From assembly GCA_944322925.1 (NCBI GenBank), contig CALUQM010000002.1, positions 1 to 64,000 on the forward strand: a stretch of 64,000 nt of DNA, in the 5' to 3' direction. Source of the stretch: an uncultured Bacteroidales bacterium. GTDB lineage: Bacteria; Bacteroidota; Bacteroidia; Bacteroidales; UBA932. The position numbers were made by a program, and so were the translations under genes. Shown one piece after another: positions 33,597 through 43,211 of the stretch. A model generated the notes under the pieces. The model was not told where the DNA came from, made no database searches, and worked only from the letters and a program-made list of their open reading frames with translations. Each line of letters starts with the position of its first letter. Position 1 is the stretch's first letter.

Positions 33597-35405
33597 TTAT
33601 TCATCCGACGGAGCATTGTCCGGATCGTATTTCTTGTTACCATAGACATCGTAATAATAGTTGAGATTCGACGGTGTGCCGCTGAATCCTGCAGTTGTAC
33701 CTTCCCTGTCGCGTCCTTCCTGATTGAACAGCAATGTGTACGGGTCCCAGAGGTCGAGATTAGGATGATAGAGAATCCAGTTCGGCAAGGCTCCTGTAAA
33801 TCTGTTGAGGTTTATAGCCAGACTCTTCAGGCGCGGCAGAACCCTCGGAATACTCCTCGTCTGGAAAAATTCCGGATTTCCGCCTTTGAGCGAATCCGCT
33901 ACATTGAGGATTTCCTCTCCTTCCTCGTCGATCAGCTTGTAGTCCGCAGTCCACGGTTCAAAATTGTGCGAAAGCAGATAGCTGTCTGTCGGCAGTTCCC
34001 CCTGCAGATAGTTCAGCGAAAGCTGAAGTGTGTCGAGTTTTTCCCATCTGAGGAATCTTAAAGGCAGTCCGCCGCCGGCATCGGCATTTTCCGGGTTCTT
34101 GTTCTCGTTGAAAAGACCCGCATACTTTTCGGCAAACTGCTCGTCATTGTTTACAGCGGCATTCTGAGTGTCGTAAACGAGGGATCTCTGGTTGTTCGAC
34201 ATCTTGAACGCATGGAGCTTAGGGAAGTTCACCGGGTTGATTCCCTCGGGAATGGCCGTGAAATTATTGCTCGACAGATTCAGGTATTCCAGATCAGGAA
34301 AGCTCGTATAGAAACTCTCCGGTATGGAATTGTCATCGAGTCCGTATGCAGAAATAGTCAGTCTCTTGAGCTGGCCGAGCTGGCAGATATCCTCGCCGAG
34401 GTCTATGTCCTTGCGCAGGGTATTGTTCTCGTTCGAGTAGAAGACGATTTCTTCCGCAGCGGTAAGATACCTCACCTGATACGGCAGGCCGTCCTCGGTG
34501 TTGAACATGAAGAATCTCACATAACGTACACGGCCGTCTTTCTGGCGGTCACCGGTATTTTCCCAAAGGATTACGTCGCTCCACATTTCCATCGGCTGTG
34601 TGGTATCCCAACCGCCGGACCACTCGTTCAGGGCGCGTGAAATGGCTACGAGCGATGTAGAATCTCCCTGGCGGGTGTTTTCGACTATCGGCTCGGCTGA
34701 AGTCTGGGTTACCTTGACGGTATCGATTCTGGCCACATTTGAAGGGTTGTATGCGATCGGAGCGCCATTGTCATCCACAGGGACGAATTCGATTTTGGCG
34801 ATTCTGTCCTCATCGTGCTGGTTGATTTCCCAGTCGAATCTGAGAGTTACGCTGCGCGGTCTGGCCCCTTTGGTCAGTTCAAGCTCGGGATTATCCTCGT
34901 CGGCCTCTATCCAGTCGATGACTTCCCCTGCCTTGTCCTTGAATGCAAGGTCGAATTTCACGTTGGATTTCACCTTTACGTCGAACCAGCGGTCGGAAAG
35001 GACGTCGTACTCGGGGATATCGATTTCGTCTTCCTCGAGGGTGATCGAATACCCGTATCCGGCCTGCTTCACGTTTATGTCGCGGCTGTCTGAAGTTTCA
35101 CTCTCCATGATGGTGACGACTCCGGACCTTGAAGCTTCGTCCGCCAGATAATAGATTGTCGAATCCACGATTATCTGGCATTCCTGCGAACCGTTGCCGT
35201 TTGCCGGAGAAATAGTAATCCACGGCACGTTGGCACTGGCCGTCCATGCTCCTGAAGCGGAAACATTGATTCTCCTGATTCCGCCTTCCGCCCCGATTTC
35301 AAGATTGTCGCTGTCGAGATTGAAGTCGATCTGCTCATTCTGCCGGCAGGCAAAGGAAACAGCCGCAGCAACGCATAAAACCGTTATTTTAGTAAATATA
35401 TTCAT
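33597..35405 (-). CDS. BACON-domain lipoprotein with leucine-rich repeats
   Basis: A 602-residue lipoprotein (lipobox Cys20, SFACRQNEQ). A BACON-type Ig domain occupies about 28-118, with the diagnostic SGAWTASANVPWITISP. A second beta domain covers about 120-225. From about residue 330 there are irregular leucine-rich repeats (LKRLTISAYGLDDNSIPESF, then FPDLEYLNLSSNNF). BACON modules are thought to bind carbohydrate, mucin or protein, and LRRs usually bind protein. It belongs to the ten-gene SusCD operon and probably acts as a surface binding protein. Confidence 0.85.
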   Translation of the reverse strand: MNIFTKITVLCVAAAVSFACRQNEQIDFNLDSDNLEIGAEGGIRRINVSASGAWTASANVPWITISPANGNGSQECQIIVDSTIYYLADEASRSGVVTIMESETSDSRDINVKQAGYGYSITLEEDEIDIPEYDVLSDRWFDVKVKSNVKFDLAFKDKAGEVIDWIEADEDNPELELTKGARPRSVTLRFDWEINQHDEDRIAKIEFVPVDDNGAPIAYNPSNVARIDTVKVTQTSAEPIVENTRQGDSTSLVAISRALNEWSGGWDTTQPMEMWSDVILWENTGDRQKDGRVRYVRFFMFNTEDGLPYQVRYLTAAEEIVFYSNENNTLRKDIDLGEDICQLGQLKRLTISAYGLDDNSIPESFYTSFPDLEYLNLSSNNFTAIPEGINPVNFPKLHAFKMSNNQRSLVYDTQNAAVNNDEQFAEKYAGLFNENKNPENADAGGGLPLRFLRWEKLDTLQLSLNYLQGELPTDSYLLSHNFEPWTADYKLIDEEGEEILNVADSLKGGNPEFFQTRSIPRVLPRLKSLAINLNRFTGALPNWILYHPNLDLWDPYTLLFNQEGRDREGTTAGFSGTPSNLNYYYDVYGNKKYDPDNAPSDE

Positions 35406-35427
35406 AATCTGTCCTTTTGCGTTTTAT

Positions 35428-38130
35428 CTAATCCAACATGGAATCACAGTTCAGGATATTCTGGGTCTTGTCATAGTAAAGGATGTATGCCCCGGCCTCC
35501 CAGTATGCGCAGATATCTGAAGCATCGAAGATGATGTTCGGATTGTCGCTGATATCGAGATAGAAAATCATGCTCGAGATTTCATCGTTTATGACACGGA
35601 GGTCGTTCGACCCGATATAGAAGCCCCTGAGTCCCGTATGGGTGCCGATTCCGTTCGGCCATTCGCGAAGGGACCTGTTTCCGGAATCGTCGCGCTGTCC
35701 CCTGACGGCAAAGGCTGTCAGTCTGAGGATGTTCAGAGGTTCGATAGGGAATTTGGAGAACGAGTTGCTCGATATGTCCATACCGTAGAGGTAAGGCAGG
35801 GTCTCCGCACTGAAGTCATCCGGGAATTCCGTCAGCTTGTTGAACTGGAGGTCGAGAGTCGTGATGTTGCTGGTATATTTGCCGTCGAGGCAGTCTTCAG
35901 GGAATTCCTTGAGACCGCACTGCTGCATCACAAGCTGTTCGACGTATGAATCCGTAGCCGCAAGCTCTCTAGGGAAAGTTTCAATAGGGTTGCCCGAAAG
36001 GGTAAGCGTTACGGTCCTGAGCCCGTGGAACACCCCTTCGTCCGGCAATTTCTTTATATTGTTGTGTGCCAGACTGATAGATGGCATTATAATGTCGATA
36101 TCCGAAGAAAATATGTTCGGAAACTCCTCGAGTTCATTATAGTTTGCAGAGAAACTTTCGAGGTCGTCGAGAGAGCAGAAACCCTCCGGTATGGATGTGA
36201 TCTTGTTGTAGTCCAGAGTCACCTCCTCCGGAGTAAAGTCGTCGCCCATTGCCGGAATGGCCCCGGAGATATTGTTCTGCGAAAGGTCTATCATTCCGAG
36301 ACTCGACATGCCGGCGAGTTCTGCCGGAACTTCGGTAAGACCGTTCTGAAGGAAGTAGAGAATCTGTATTGTATTCGCAGCGGCACCGGTCGCGAGAGCC
36401 TTCAGGGCATCGTTCGCCGCCTGGGCAGGGAACTCGTTGTTGGACAGGTTCACCGTAATGAGTGCCGGCATACTGGCAACGCCTTCAGGCAGAGACTCGA
36501 GATTCGGGCAGTTGTATATTTCGAAATCTGTCACGGAATACAGTTTCGCCATGGCATCCGGACCAGGGAAGCCGTCGGCCTCTATCGGAGAGTTGGCGAT
36601 GCTGAGTGTCTCCAGTTTTGTCAGATTCTGGATGGCATCGCTTATTCCCGTAAGACCGTTGGTCAGCTTGCCGTGGTTCATGTCATAACGGTTCAGCTCA
36701 TAATCCGCAGCCGTCATGCCGCCAGCAGCCATGCGCGAAATCTCGTCGGCAGTCATGCCGTCATACATTCTCGTAGCGACCGACGACATGCCGTGCTCCC
36801 TCAAGGCCAGGGCGCAGACCGGAGACATCTGGATGCCCGGATGAAGTTCGGCAGAATACTGTCTGCGCATTTTCTGCCTCCATTCTTCCTTGTCTTCGGC
36901 CGTTCCGTTTACGGGATAGGCCAGAGTTTCCGAGCCGGAAAGATACTGCTTGGTCTCGTTGTGGTTTCCGAAAGTCAGCTGGACGAGCTGGGTGAACACT
37001 CCGATATCGTCAGGACAGCGGCCCTTTATGCCGAAACCGCTGAAATCTATACTTGCGATACGTCCGTTAGGATGAATCTGCACGCCAGGCTGGTCGCCCC
37101 AGAGGTCGACATCCTTGTCGAAATCCCAGTTCGTTCCTATCGGCCATGATTCGCCTTCGTAAGACCAGTTGGGTCCGTCGAGAGCAAGCCAGAGCCTTTT
37201 AAGTGCATAATATTCCTGTATGTACAAGTCAGACTGGTACAGAGTGACAGGCACCTTTGCCTCGGTAGTCTCATTATCCTTGACAGTGAACGACTTGGCG
37301 GAAGTCAGCTCGGTATTGTCGTATCTCTTGATTTCGAGAAGATTGTCGTCGGCGTCTTTCAGCGTGTATTCCACTACCTTGTACTCGCCTGCAGGGAGGT
37401 AGATAAGGCTGTCGCACTCGCTGTACGATGTCTGATGTCCCTTGACATCATCCTTGCCGTCATAATGCTGGTCTCCGGAAAAATCCTCAGTGAATTCCAC
37501 GGTCAGGCTGTCGAGTTTGATCGGGTTGGCCGGATCATTCTCGTTCCTGAGTTCGAGCCATACAGTGGCAATTTCGTCGAAGGTGTACTGACGTTCGATA
37601 GTTCCTGTCGACTTGGTCTGGGTCTCGAATGCCGAAGTATCCTTGACAAAGGTAATTCTTACGGAACCTCTCTCGGCAGTCTGCGCCGTAAGGTCGAAGA
37701 CCGTGAGACCTCCGGGAACTACGACAAGAGTCCCGGATGCCGTACCGATATAAAGTTCCTCGTCAAGCGCATCGTAAAGAGTATATGATACGACATCGTA
37801 ATTTCCCGGGAGAAGTCTCAGTTTGCTGCTTCTCAGACCGAATTCCGCGGCCTCGGCGTCCGAGGCGGTCAGAGTAAGGGTCTGTGCGATCTGCTGTCCG
37901 TCCGAGGAAATCAGCTCTACCCTTATCTTCTCAGCAGAAGACAGCAGGTCGAGTTCAGGCACAATGGCCTTCGTAACTTTGTCGTACGAAGAAGCCTTAT
38001 AGAGTTTGAACTGGGCGTAGCCGTAATCCTTGTCCCTGTTGTCCGGAAGTTCCTCACTGACGCATCCTGACATCAGAACAGAGAATACTGACAATACTGC
38101 CACTGCAGTCCATAAATTAAAATGTTTCAT
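35428..38130 (-). CDS. DUF4458 lipoprotein with a long leucine-rich-repeat domain
   Basis: A 900-residue lipoprotein (lipobox Cys23, LMSGCVSEELPDN; acidic residues follow). Residues 30-300 contain two DUF4458-like beta domains, recognised from LRLLPGNYDVVSYTLYDA and the related LPAGEYKVVEYTLKDA. From about residue 500 to 860 there are ten or more LRR units (LYSVTDFEIYNCPNLESLPE, SLGMIDLSQNNISG, ITTLDLQFNKLTEFPDD). It pairs with the BACON/LRR protein in the same operon; both may present a protein-binding surface near the SusCD pore. I use ATG 38130; another ATG lies 30 bases upstream. Confidence 0.83.
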   Translation of the reverse strand: MKHFNLWTAVAVLSVFSVLMSGCVSEELPDNRDKDYGYAQFKLYKASSYDKVTKAIVPELDLLSSAEKIRVELISSDGQQIAQTLTLTASDAEAAEFGLRSSKLRLLPGNYDVVSYTLYDALDEELYIGTASGTLVVVPGGLTVFDLTAQTAERGSVRITFVKDTSAFETQTKSTGTIERQYTFDEIATVWLELRNENDPANPIKLDSLTVEFTEDFSGDQHYDGKDDVKGHQTSYSECDSLIYLPAGEYKVVEYTLKDADDNLLEIKRYDNTELTSAKSFTVKDNETTEAKVPVTLYQSDLYIQEYYALKRLWLALDGPNWSYEGESWPIGTNWDFDKDVDLWGDQPGVQIHPNGRIASIDFSGFGIKGRCPDDIGVFTQLVQLTFGNHNETKQYLSGSETLAYPVNGTAEDKEEWRQKMRRQYSAELHPGIQMSPVCALALREHGMSSVATRMYDGMTADEISRMAAGGMTAADYELNRYDMNHGKLTNGLTGISDAIQNLTKLETLSIANSPIEADGFPGPDAMAKLYSVTDFEIYNCPNLESLPEGVASMPALITVNLSNNEFPAQAANDALKALATGAAANTIQILYFLQNGLTEVPAELAGMSSLGMIDLSQNNISGAIPAMGDDFTPEEVTLDYNKITSIPEGFCSLDDLESFSANYNELEEFPNIFSSDIDIIMPSISLAHNNIKKLPDEGVFHGLRTVTLTLSGNPIETFPRELAATDSYVEQLVMQQCGLKEFPEDCLDGKYTSNITTLDLQFNKLTEFPDDFSAETLPYLYGMDISSNSFSKFPIEPLNILRLTAFAVRGQRDDSGNRSLREWPNGIGTHTGLRGFYIGSNDLRVINDEISSMIFYLDISDNPNIIFDASDICAYWEAGAYILYYDKTQNILNCDSMLD

Positions 38131-38168
38131 ACGAAATATTCCTGTCTTTAATAATTTCATTCGAAAAC

Positions 38169-40679
38169 TTATTCAGTGATTTCCATCCTGACGATAAGAT
38201 ACAGAACATAAGAGAACGTCGGCTGCGATACCCCGAACTGTATGTAGGTCTCGGTGTCGCCTTCTTCCGCTTCGGAAGGCAGGATGTCTACCGAAATCAT
38301 GCCTCCTCCGAGAGATTCGGCCACGGCCCACGGAGCTGATCCCTGGATATAGTCTACACCTTCAGGCAGACCGGAAATCATTGCAAGAGCACCCTCGGCA
38401 CTTCCCGTATAAGTCAGCAGCCAGCACGGTGCGGCTCCTGCTCCCTCCGGAACATCGTCTCCTGTCAACTGAACGAGAGTGCAGTCTTCGCCCTGTGAAA
38501 GTTCCAGATCAAGAGCTTCTCCGTCTATGTCGTATGAGAACTTGATCAGAGCCACAGCGCTCTCCCCGTTCTTGAGCATGAAATAGGCCTCGCCTCCCGC
38601 GATGTTGTCCAGATCTTCCGGAGTAATGGAAATGTAATGTGATCCGTCATCGGAAGTCTTGACAAGTTTTATCCAGAAGTTGTCCTTGTCTGCCACAGGA
38701 TCAGGGTCGCCGTAGGAATTTACAGAATATACATCATAGTCCGTGTATGTCAGATTGACTTTGAACGGAAGTTCCCTTCCGAACGTAGTGGTGCCTTCAT
38801 GAAGTTTCCACTCGTTCCATGTGTATGTTATCTGGTATTCGTACGCGGCATAGCCGGCGAGAGGATCGGAAGAATCGAGTTCTCCGAATGTACCTCCGAG
38901 AGCTTCCCAGTTGGTTTCTTCTTCTATGATGATGCCTGCCGATGTCGGATTTGCAGCCTGGCTTATATATGAGACTACATAATCTTCGTAGGCTTCAGCT
39001 ATATTGAAGCCATCCTCGCTGAATATGAGACTCAGGTCTCCTCCCAGACCCTCGGCGGCCTTGAGCGCCTCTTCTGCCTTACCTGCCGGAAGAGCTATTA
39101 CGACACCTTCGCGGATACCGCTGTCGTTAGGGTCTACGTTGATTACAAGGCTGTTCGTCTGGATGATTCCAGGGTCGGCGGAATTCCATGAATATTCGGT
39201 ATGTATCCAGTCCGTCTGAGCCGTCTCGGCATCGGTATAGTTGTCATTCCTGTCCATGACATAGAAATCTCTCTCATTCTTGACAAGCTCATAGACTTTA
39301 AGACCGGACGCACTGGTAATGCCGATAGAGGCACCGTCTTCCACATACTGACCCATCTGGGTGTTGTAATACAGACCCTTGTAGTCGAAATCCGCCGTTC
39401 CGGCAAATGAAAGGGCGACTTCGAAAAGATCCTTGCAAGCAGGAAGGATTATGTCATAGCTGTAGCCGATTTCACTGAAATCGAAAGACAGCGGCTGCGT
39501 ATCCCCTTCGAGAGAACTGTTCTGAGGCGCAACCGTAAGACGGTATTCCTTCTTTGTACCGGAGACTGTGAGTTCTTCGACATCGAGCCAGTCAGGCACG
39601 ATTCCCTCGAGCCAGTCAGGCTTCGTACCGTCATCATCTATCGTAGCGGAAATGTCCGTATAGCCGAAGTTGGAATCCACGAGAATATACGTCATGAACC
39701 GTCCGCTTTCGCTTACATACTGAAGTTCGATTGCGGATTCAGGCTCCAGAGGAGTCTCGGAATAGGACATTCTGAATGTTCCCTCATCGGAATCGCCTGG
39801 GACGAAGTCTCCGTCCGCATTCTCCTCTACGGGATAGACACCGAATGAGGTTTCGAAAACAGGTACATGCACCCCGTAAGTATGGGTCTTCTCTTCTGCA
39901 GGCACGTCTTCATCAGTAAGATCGAGTACGAGTTCGTAGTTCTGCTCCTGCGAAGAAGCGATATTGCACGTAATGTGGACTTCAGTCTGCGTACCCGACT
40001 TGTTGCCGGAAACTACAGTTATCTCGGCGCTGGTAGAACTGATATTTGGAGTCCAGTCTGAGTTGGCGTCGACAAGGACATATCCTTCATACATGGACTC
40101 GATGCTGTTCCATACAAGCTCGACAGGAGTGTCGGATGACAAGGCTGCCGTTTCGTACTGATACTGCAGGCTGCTTCCTTCCGGAGCTTCGACGAAACCG
40201 TCCGCGTCGGTCTTCACCGGATATACTTCGAAAGTCCTGAGAAGAGACGGCATCGTGACCGTTCCTATGACTTCGGTGCGTCCGTCCATGGTAAGGGACA
40301 CTTCCACAGTATGGTTTTCGAAGTCCCTCGATCCCGCACGGCAATAGACCGGAATGGTCACAGGGGTTTCAGAAGCGTTGCCTCTGATTGTAAAGACATC
40401 CTGGGACCCGTTGCGGAGTCTGAAATATGAAGCCGCTTCCTGAGTAGGTATGCTGAGCGTCCAGCTGTAGTTCGGAGTGAATACTATTTCATATTCATTT
40501 TCCATTTCGTCATCGGAAGACAAGTCGGCCTCACTCTCGGGGTAAAGGAACTCGGAGAATGTTTCGGCAGGGAAATTAGGCTCGGCCGGCTGCATTTCCT
40601 CTTCCGGTTTCTGGCAGGCCGCGAACAATACAGCTGACAGTGCAGCCGCCGTAAATAATCTTGCAAATATTGTTTTCAT
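38169..40679 (-). CDS. large lipoprotein with tandem beta-sandwich modules
   Basis: An 836-residue lipoprotein (lipobox Cys22, LFAACQKPEEEM, followed by glutamates). I do not recognise a named family. Residues 150-400 hold two related modules that begin FEVYPVKTDADGF and FGVYPVEENADGD and each contain a YVLVDAN or YILVDSN strand. A third, more divergent copy follows (FYVMDRNDNYTD near residue 490). The sequence is acidic and rich in Thr/Ser/Tyr, like extracellular binding proteins of SusCD loci. It is fourth in the operon, 28 bases after the Calx-beta-like gene. Confidence 0.75.
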   Translation of the reverse strand: MKTIFARLFTAAALSAVLFAACQKPEEEMQPAEPNFPAETFSEFLYPESEADLSSDDEMENEYEIVFTPNYSWTLSIPTQEAASYFRLRNGSQDVFTIRGNASETPVTIPVYCRAGSRDFENHTVEVSLTMDGRTEVIGTVTMPSLLRTFEVYPVKTDADGFVEAPEGSSLQYQYETAALSSDTPVELVWNSIESMYEGYVLVDANSDWTPNISSTSAEITVVSGNKSGTQTEVHITCNIASSQEQNYELVLDLTDEDVPAEEKTHTYGVHVPVFETSFGVYPVEENADGDFVPGDSDEGTFRMSYSETPLEPESAIELQYVSESGRFMTYILVDSNFGYTDISATIDDDGTKPDWLEGIVPDWLDVEELTVSGTKKEYRLTVAPQNSSLEGDTQPLSFDFSEIGYSYDIILPACKDLFEVALSFAGTADFDYKGLYYNTQMGQYVEDGASIGITSASGLKVYELVKNERDFYVMDRNDNYTDAETAQTDWIHTEYSWNSADPGIIQTNSLVINVDPNDSGIREGVVIALPAGKAEEALKAAEGLGGDLSLIFSEDGFNIAEAYEDYVVSYISQAANPTSAGIIIEEETNWEALGGTFGELDSSDPLAGYAAYEYQITYTWNEWKLHEGTTTFGRELPFKVNLTYTDYDVYSVNSYGDPDPVADKDNFWIKLVKTSDDGSHYISITPEDLDNIAGGEAYFMLKNGESAVALIKFSYDIDGEALDLELSQGEDCTLVQLTGDDVPEGAGAAPCWLLTYTGSAEGALAMISGLPEGVDYIQGSAPWAVAESLGGGMISVDILPSEAEEGDTETYIQFGVSQPTFSYVLYLIVRMEITE

Positions 40680-40707
40680 CGTTATTGTTCTCCTTGCAAA
40701 TTAACCG

Positions 40708-41613
40708 TTACCATCCGTTTTCTCTCTGGAGTCTTTCTGCCTCCTCGTCGGAAACCCACTCCATCACATTGTAGAAGTCTCCGACATAGCCTACGATAGT
40801 CTTGATGTCGTAAACATAGGCCCTGAGCCACAGGGATACGAATGACTGGCAGGTATTGAAGTACGACACGTATGCAGGGCTGGCCATTCCCAGTATCCTG
40901 TTGTCTCCGTTCACCTGTCCGAACACGGATTCCTCGTCGCTGATCAGCTGGTCTTCATCCATGGTTACGACAGGTTCCTCGGGATCGGAAGGATCGAGTT
41001 TTATCCTGATATCATAGCCGTCGAAAAGCCAGTCGTGAAGGATTACTGTATTCTCCTCGTCCGGATCGAGAGACGTCTTGATAAGTCTCTGGTACGAACT
41101 GTTGTCGACGCCCGGATAGTTGTACAGGAATATGGAAGTAACCACGCACCATCCCGTAAACGTATTTATGTCGAACGGACATACCTTGTACATGGACACC
41201 TTGGTCTCGTCCCCGTAGATATCCCATTTGAGATTCTCCGGCATCACGAGTTTCAGGTTGAACGAGAGCGTATCCGTGTCTTCGAACCGGTCGTACTCGG
41301 GATATACGAGAATATCCGTCTTGTACTCGCCTGCCGGAATCACTATCGTATTCGATCCGAGACGGTAGTCCCTGCCTTCAACGGCATTGCTGCCCTCGTC
41401 GACGATCTCTACGGCAAGTGTCCTGTCATAGTCGCAGGCCACGGTAGATGTCACCGGAACCGTGAAATACTCCTTGTCCTGAAGCACTGCCTTATAGGAC
41501 AAAGTGTCCTGGAACATGATGTATTCCTTTTCGAACGTCTTTATACTGTCTTCCTGGCAAGCTGTAAAGATCGCTCCAAGAAATATCGCTGATAATATTA
41601 GAATTTTTCTCAT
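40708..41613 (-). CDS. DUF4843/Calx-beta-like lipoprotein
   Basis: A 301-residue lipoprotein (lipobox Cys19, IFTACQEDSIKTFEKEY). An N-terminal Ig/Calx-beta-like domain (about 25-140) has the phrases VPVTSTVACDYDRTLAVEIV and VEGRDYRLGSNTIVIPAGEY. This resembles DUF4843 or a neighbouring DUF family that commonly follows SusD genes. The C-terminal half (about 150-301) is unassigned. It lies 12 bases after susD and should be part of the ligand-binding apparatus at the surface. Confidence 0.75.
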   Translation of the reverse strand: MRKILILSAIFLGAIFTACQEDSIKTFEKEYIMFQDTLSYKAVLQDKEYFTVPVTSTVACDYDRTLAVEIVDEGSNAVEGRDYRLGSNTIVIPAGEYKTDILVYPEYDRFEDTDTLSFNLKLVMPENLKWDIYGDETKVSMYKVCPFDINTFTGWCVVTSIFLYNYPGVDNSSYQRLIKTSLDPDEENTVILHDWLFDGYDIRIKLDPSDPEEPVVTMDEDQLISDEESVFGQVNGDNRILGMASPAYVSYFNTCQSFVSLWLRAYVYDIKTIVGYVGDFYNVMEWVSDEEAERLQRENGW

Positions 41614-41625
41614 AGCCTTTACCGT

Positions 41626-43200
41626 TTACCTGTTATTGCTTTCATTTCCTTCGATTTCAGACCCCGGAGCCTCTATGTCGTTCTGAGGAATAGGCCAAAC
41701 GAAGAGCGGATTGTCTGCATCTACTTCAAGGTCGTTGCCTTCTTCCTGAGAATAGCTGTTCGGAGTCCTTTCAAAGCCCCAGCCCCATCTCTTGAGGTCA
41801 TTGAGACGGAAACCTTCCATATAAAGTTCCTTTACCCTTTCATCGGAAATGGTCTGAAGTCCGGCCTCTCCGCTGCCTACCGAAACGGAACCTGCACCCC
41901 TGCTCTGGCTGAGGGTCGTAAGATCCTGTGAAGCGAGTCCGGTATCGCCTTTCCAGTAGTGAGCCTCTGCCCTGATGAGATACTGCTCCGCAAGTCTCAG
42001 CGGTTTCGGCATGTTTACATGGTAAAGCTGGTAATACTGGGTGAATTCCCTGTTTCCGAAATATTTGGTACAGAGAGGGACCGGAATCTCGTAAGAATAA
42101 CCGTTCGCAATACCTGTTATGCTTTCATCGGCGAAATATGCCTGATAGCGGATATCGCGGTTCGCGTTGTAAAGATTCAGCACCCATTCGGACGGCACAT
42201 AGTCAGGATAAAAATAAGTCATGTCTTTAGTGTATTGAAGGAACACCGATCCGAGCGCCCCGCCGTATGAAGTCGCGGTAAATCCTATCCTCCAGATGAC
42301 CTCAGTTCCCGAATCATAGTACCAGAGAGCATCGAACGCATAGGCGCTGTATGTCTGGTTTACATTTGTGCCGCTGAGCTCGAATGCGGAATTGTCGATG
42401 ACATAAGTGGAATACTTGATGGCATCATCCCAGTTCTTCATGTAAAGGGCCACACGGGCACGGATTGCATAGACTGCAGCGAGCGAAATATAGTAATTGT
42501 CCGATTGGTCTCCTTCGTTTACGGTAGGATCATCGTCCCCGTCGTCGAGCAGTTCGGCTGCCCTGTCGAGGTCATCGAGGACCAGTTGGTAAGAATCATA
42601 GAGAGTAGCCCTTCTTACAGGTTCCGGCTCGGAGTATTTGGTGCGGAGTACGACGCCGAGCATCGACTTCGCCGCCTCATCGTCGCCCTTGCCGTCGCCC
42701 GGATATGCTTCGCAGAAACATTTTATAAGTTCCGAATAACAAAGGGCACGTATCGCGTATGCTTCGCCAGTGTATGTATCGAGGGCCTCGAGCTTGTCTT
42801 CGTCCGTCTCGGCGGCCATGACATCTCCGACTTTTTCAAGAAAGAAATTGCAGTTGCCGATAACAGCGTAAAGAGAGCCGTACACGGCCTCTATATTAGA
42901 GTCCGTAGGCCTGATATCCCAGTCCCAGATACCGTCGAACGGATTGCTGTTGGTCAAGGTAGCCATAACGAGATCCGACTGGATGTCCGGAAGGAGAGTC
43001 AGGTTGCCGCTGTAAAGCGAGCCGCTCTTGAGGCTGGCATAAATACCTATGTTATGCTGTTCTGCATCGGTAAAGGTCTTCATGGAATCCTCTTCAGGAA
43101 TATATGAGCCGGGATATTTTTCAAGGCAGGACGTAGCTGTCATGGCAATGATTGCGGAAACAGCTGCAGTTTTTATGATATTTGATATGTTGTTCATCAT
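41626..43200 (-). CDS. SusD/RagB-family nutrient-binding lipoprotein
   Basis: A 524-residue outer-membrane lipoprotein (lipobox Cys25, TATSCLEKYPGSY) that forms the hinged lid on its SusC partner. The helical TPR-like core has typical landmarks: a YAVIGNCNFFLEKV helix, AYAIRALCYSELIKCF, and a C-terminal RVKELYMEGFRLNDLKRWGW followed by FVWPIPQNDIEA. It begins 11 bases after susC. In Porphyromonas the related RagB binds oligopeptides; with a protease and no CAZymes in this operon, peptide binding is the leading inference here. Confidence 0.95.
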   Translation of the reverse strand: MMNNISNIIKTAAVSAIIAMTATSCLEKYPGSYIPEEDSMKTFTDAEQHNIGIYASLKSGSLYSGNLTLLPDIQSDLVMATLTNSNPFDGIWDWDIRPTDSNIEAVYGSLYAVIGNCNFFLEKVGDVMAAETDEDKLEALDTYTGEAYAIRALCYSELIKCFCEAYPGDGKGDDEAAKSMLGVVLRTKYSEPEPVRRATLYDSYQLVLDDLDRAAELLDDGDDDPTVNEGDQSDNYYISLAAVYAIRARVALYMKNWDDAIKYSTYVIDNSAFELSGTNVNQTYSAYAFDALWYYDSGTEVIWRIGFTATSYGGALGSVFLQYTKDMTYFYPDYVPSEWVLNLYNANRDIRYQAYFADESITGIANGYSYEIPVPLCTKYFGNREFTQYYQLYHVNMPKPLRLAEQYLIRAEAHYWKGDTGLASQDLTTLSQSRGAGSVSVGSGEAGLQTISDERVKELYMEGFRLNDLKRWGWGFERTPNSYSQEEGNDLEVDADNPLFVWPIPQNDIEAPGSEIEGNESNNR

Positions 43201-43211
43201 ATTTCCTCCTC

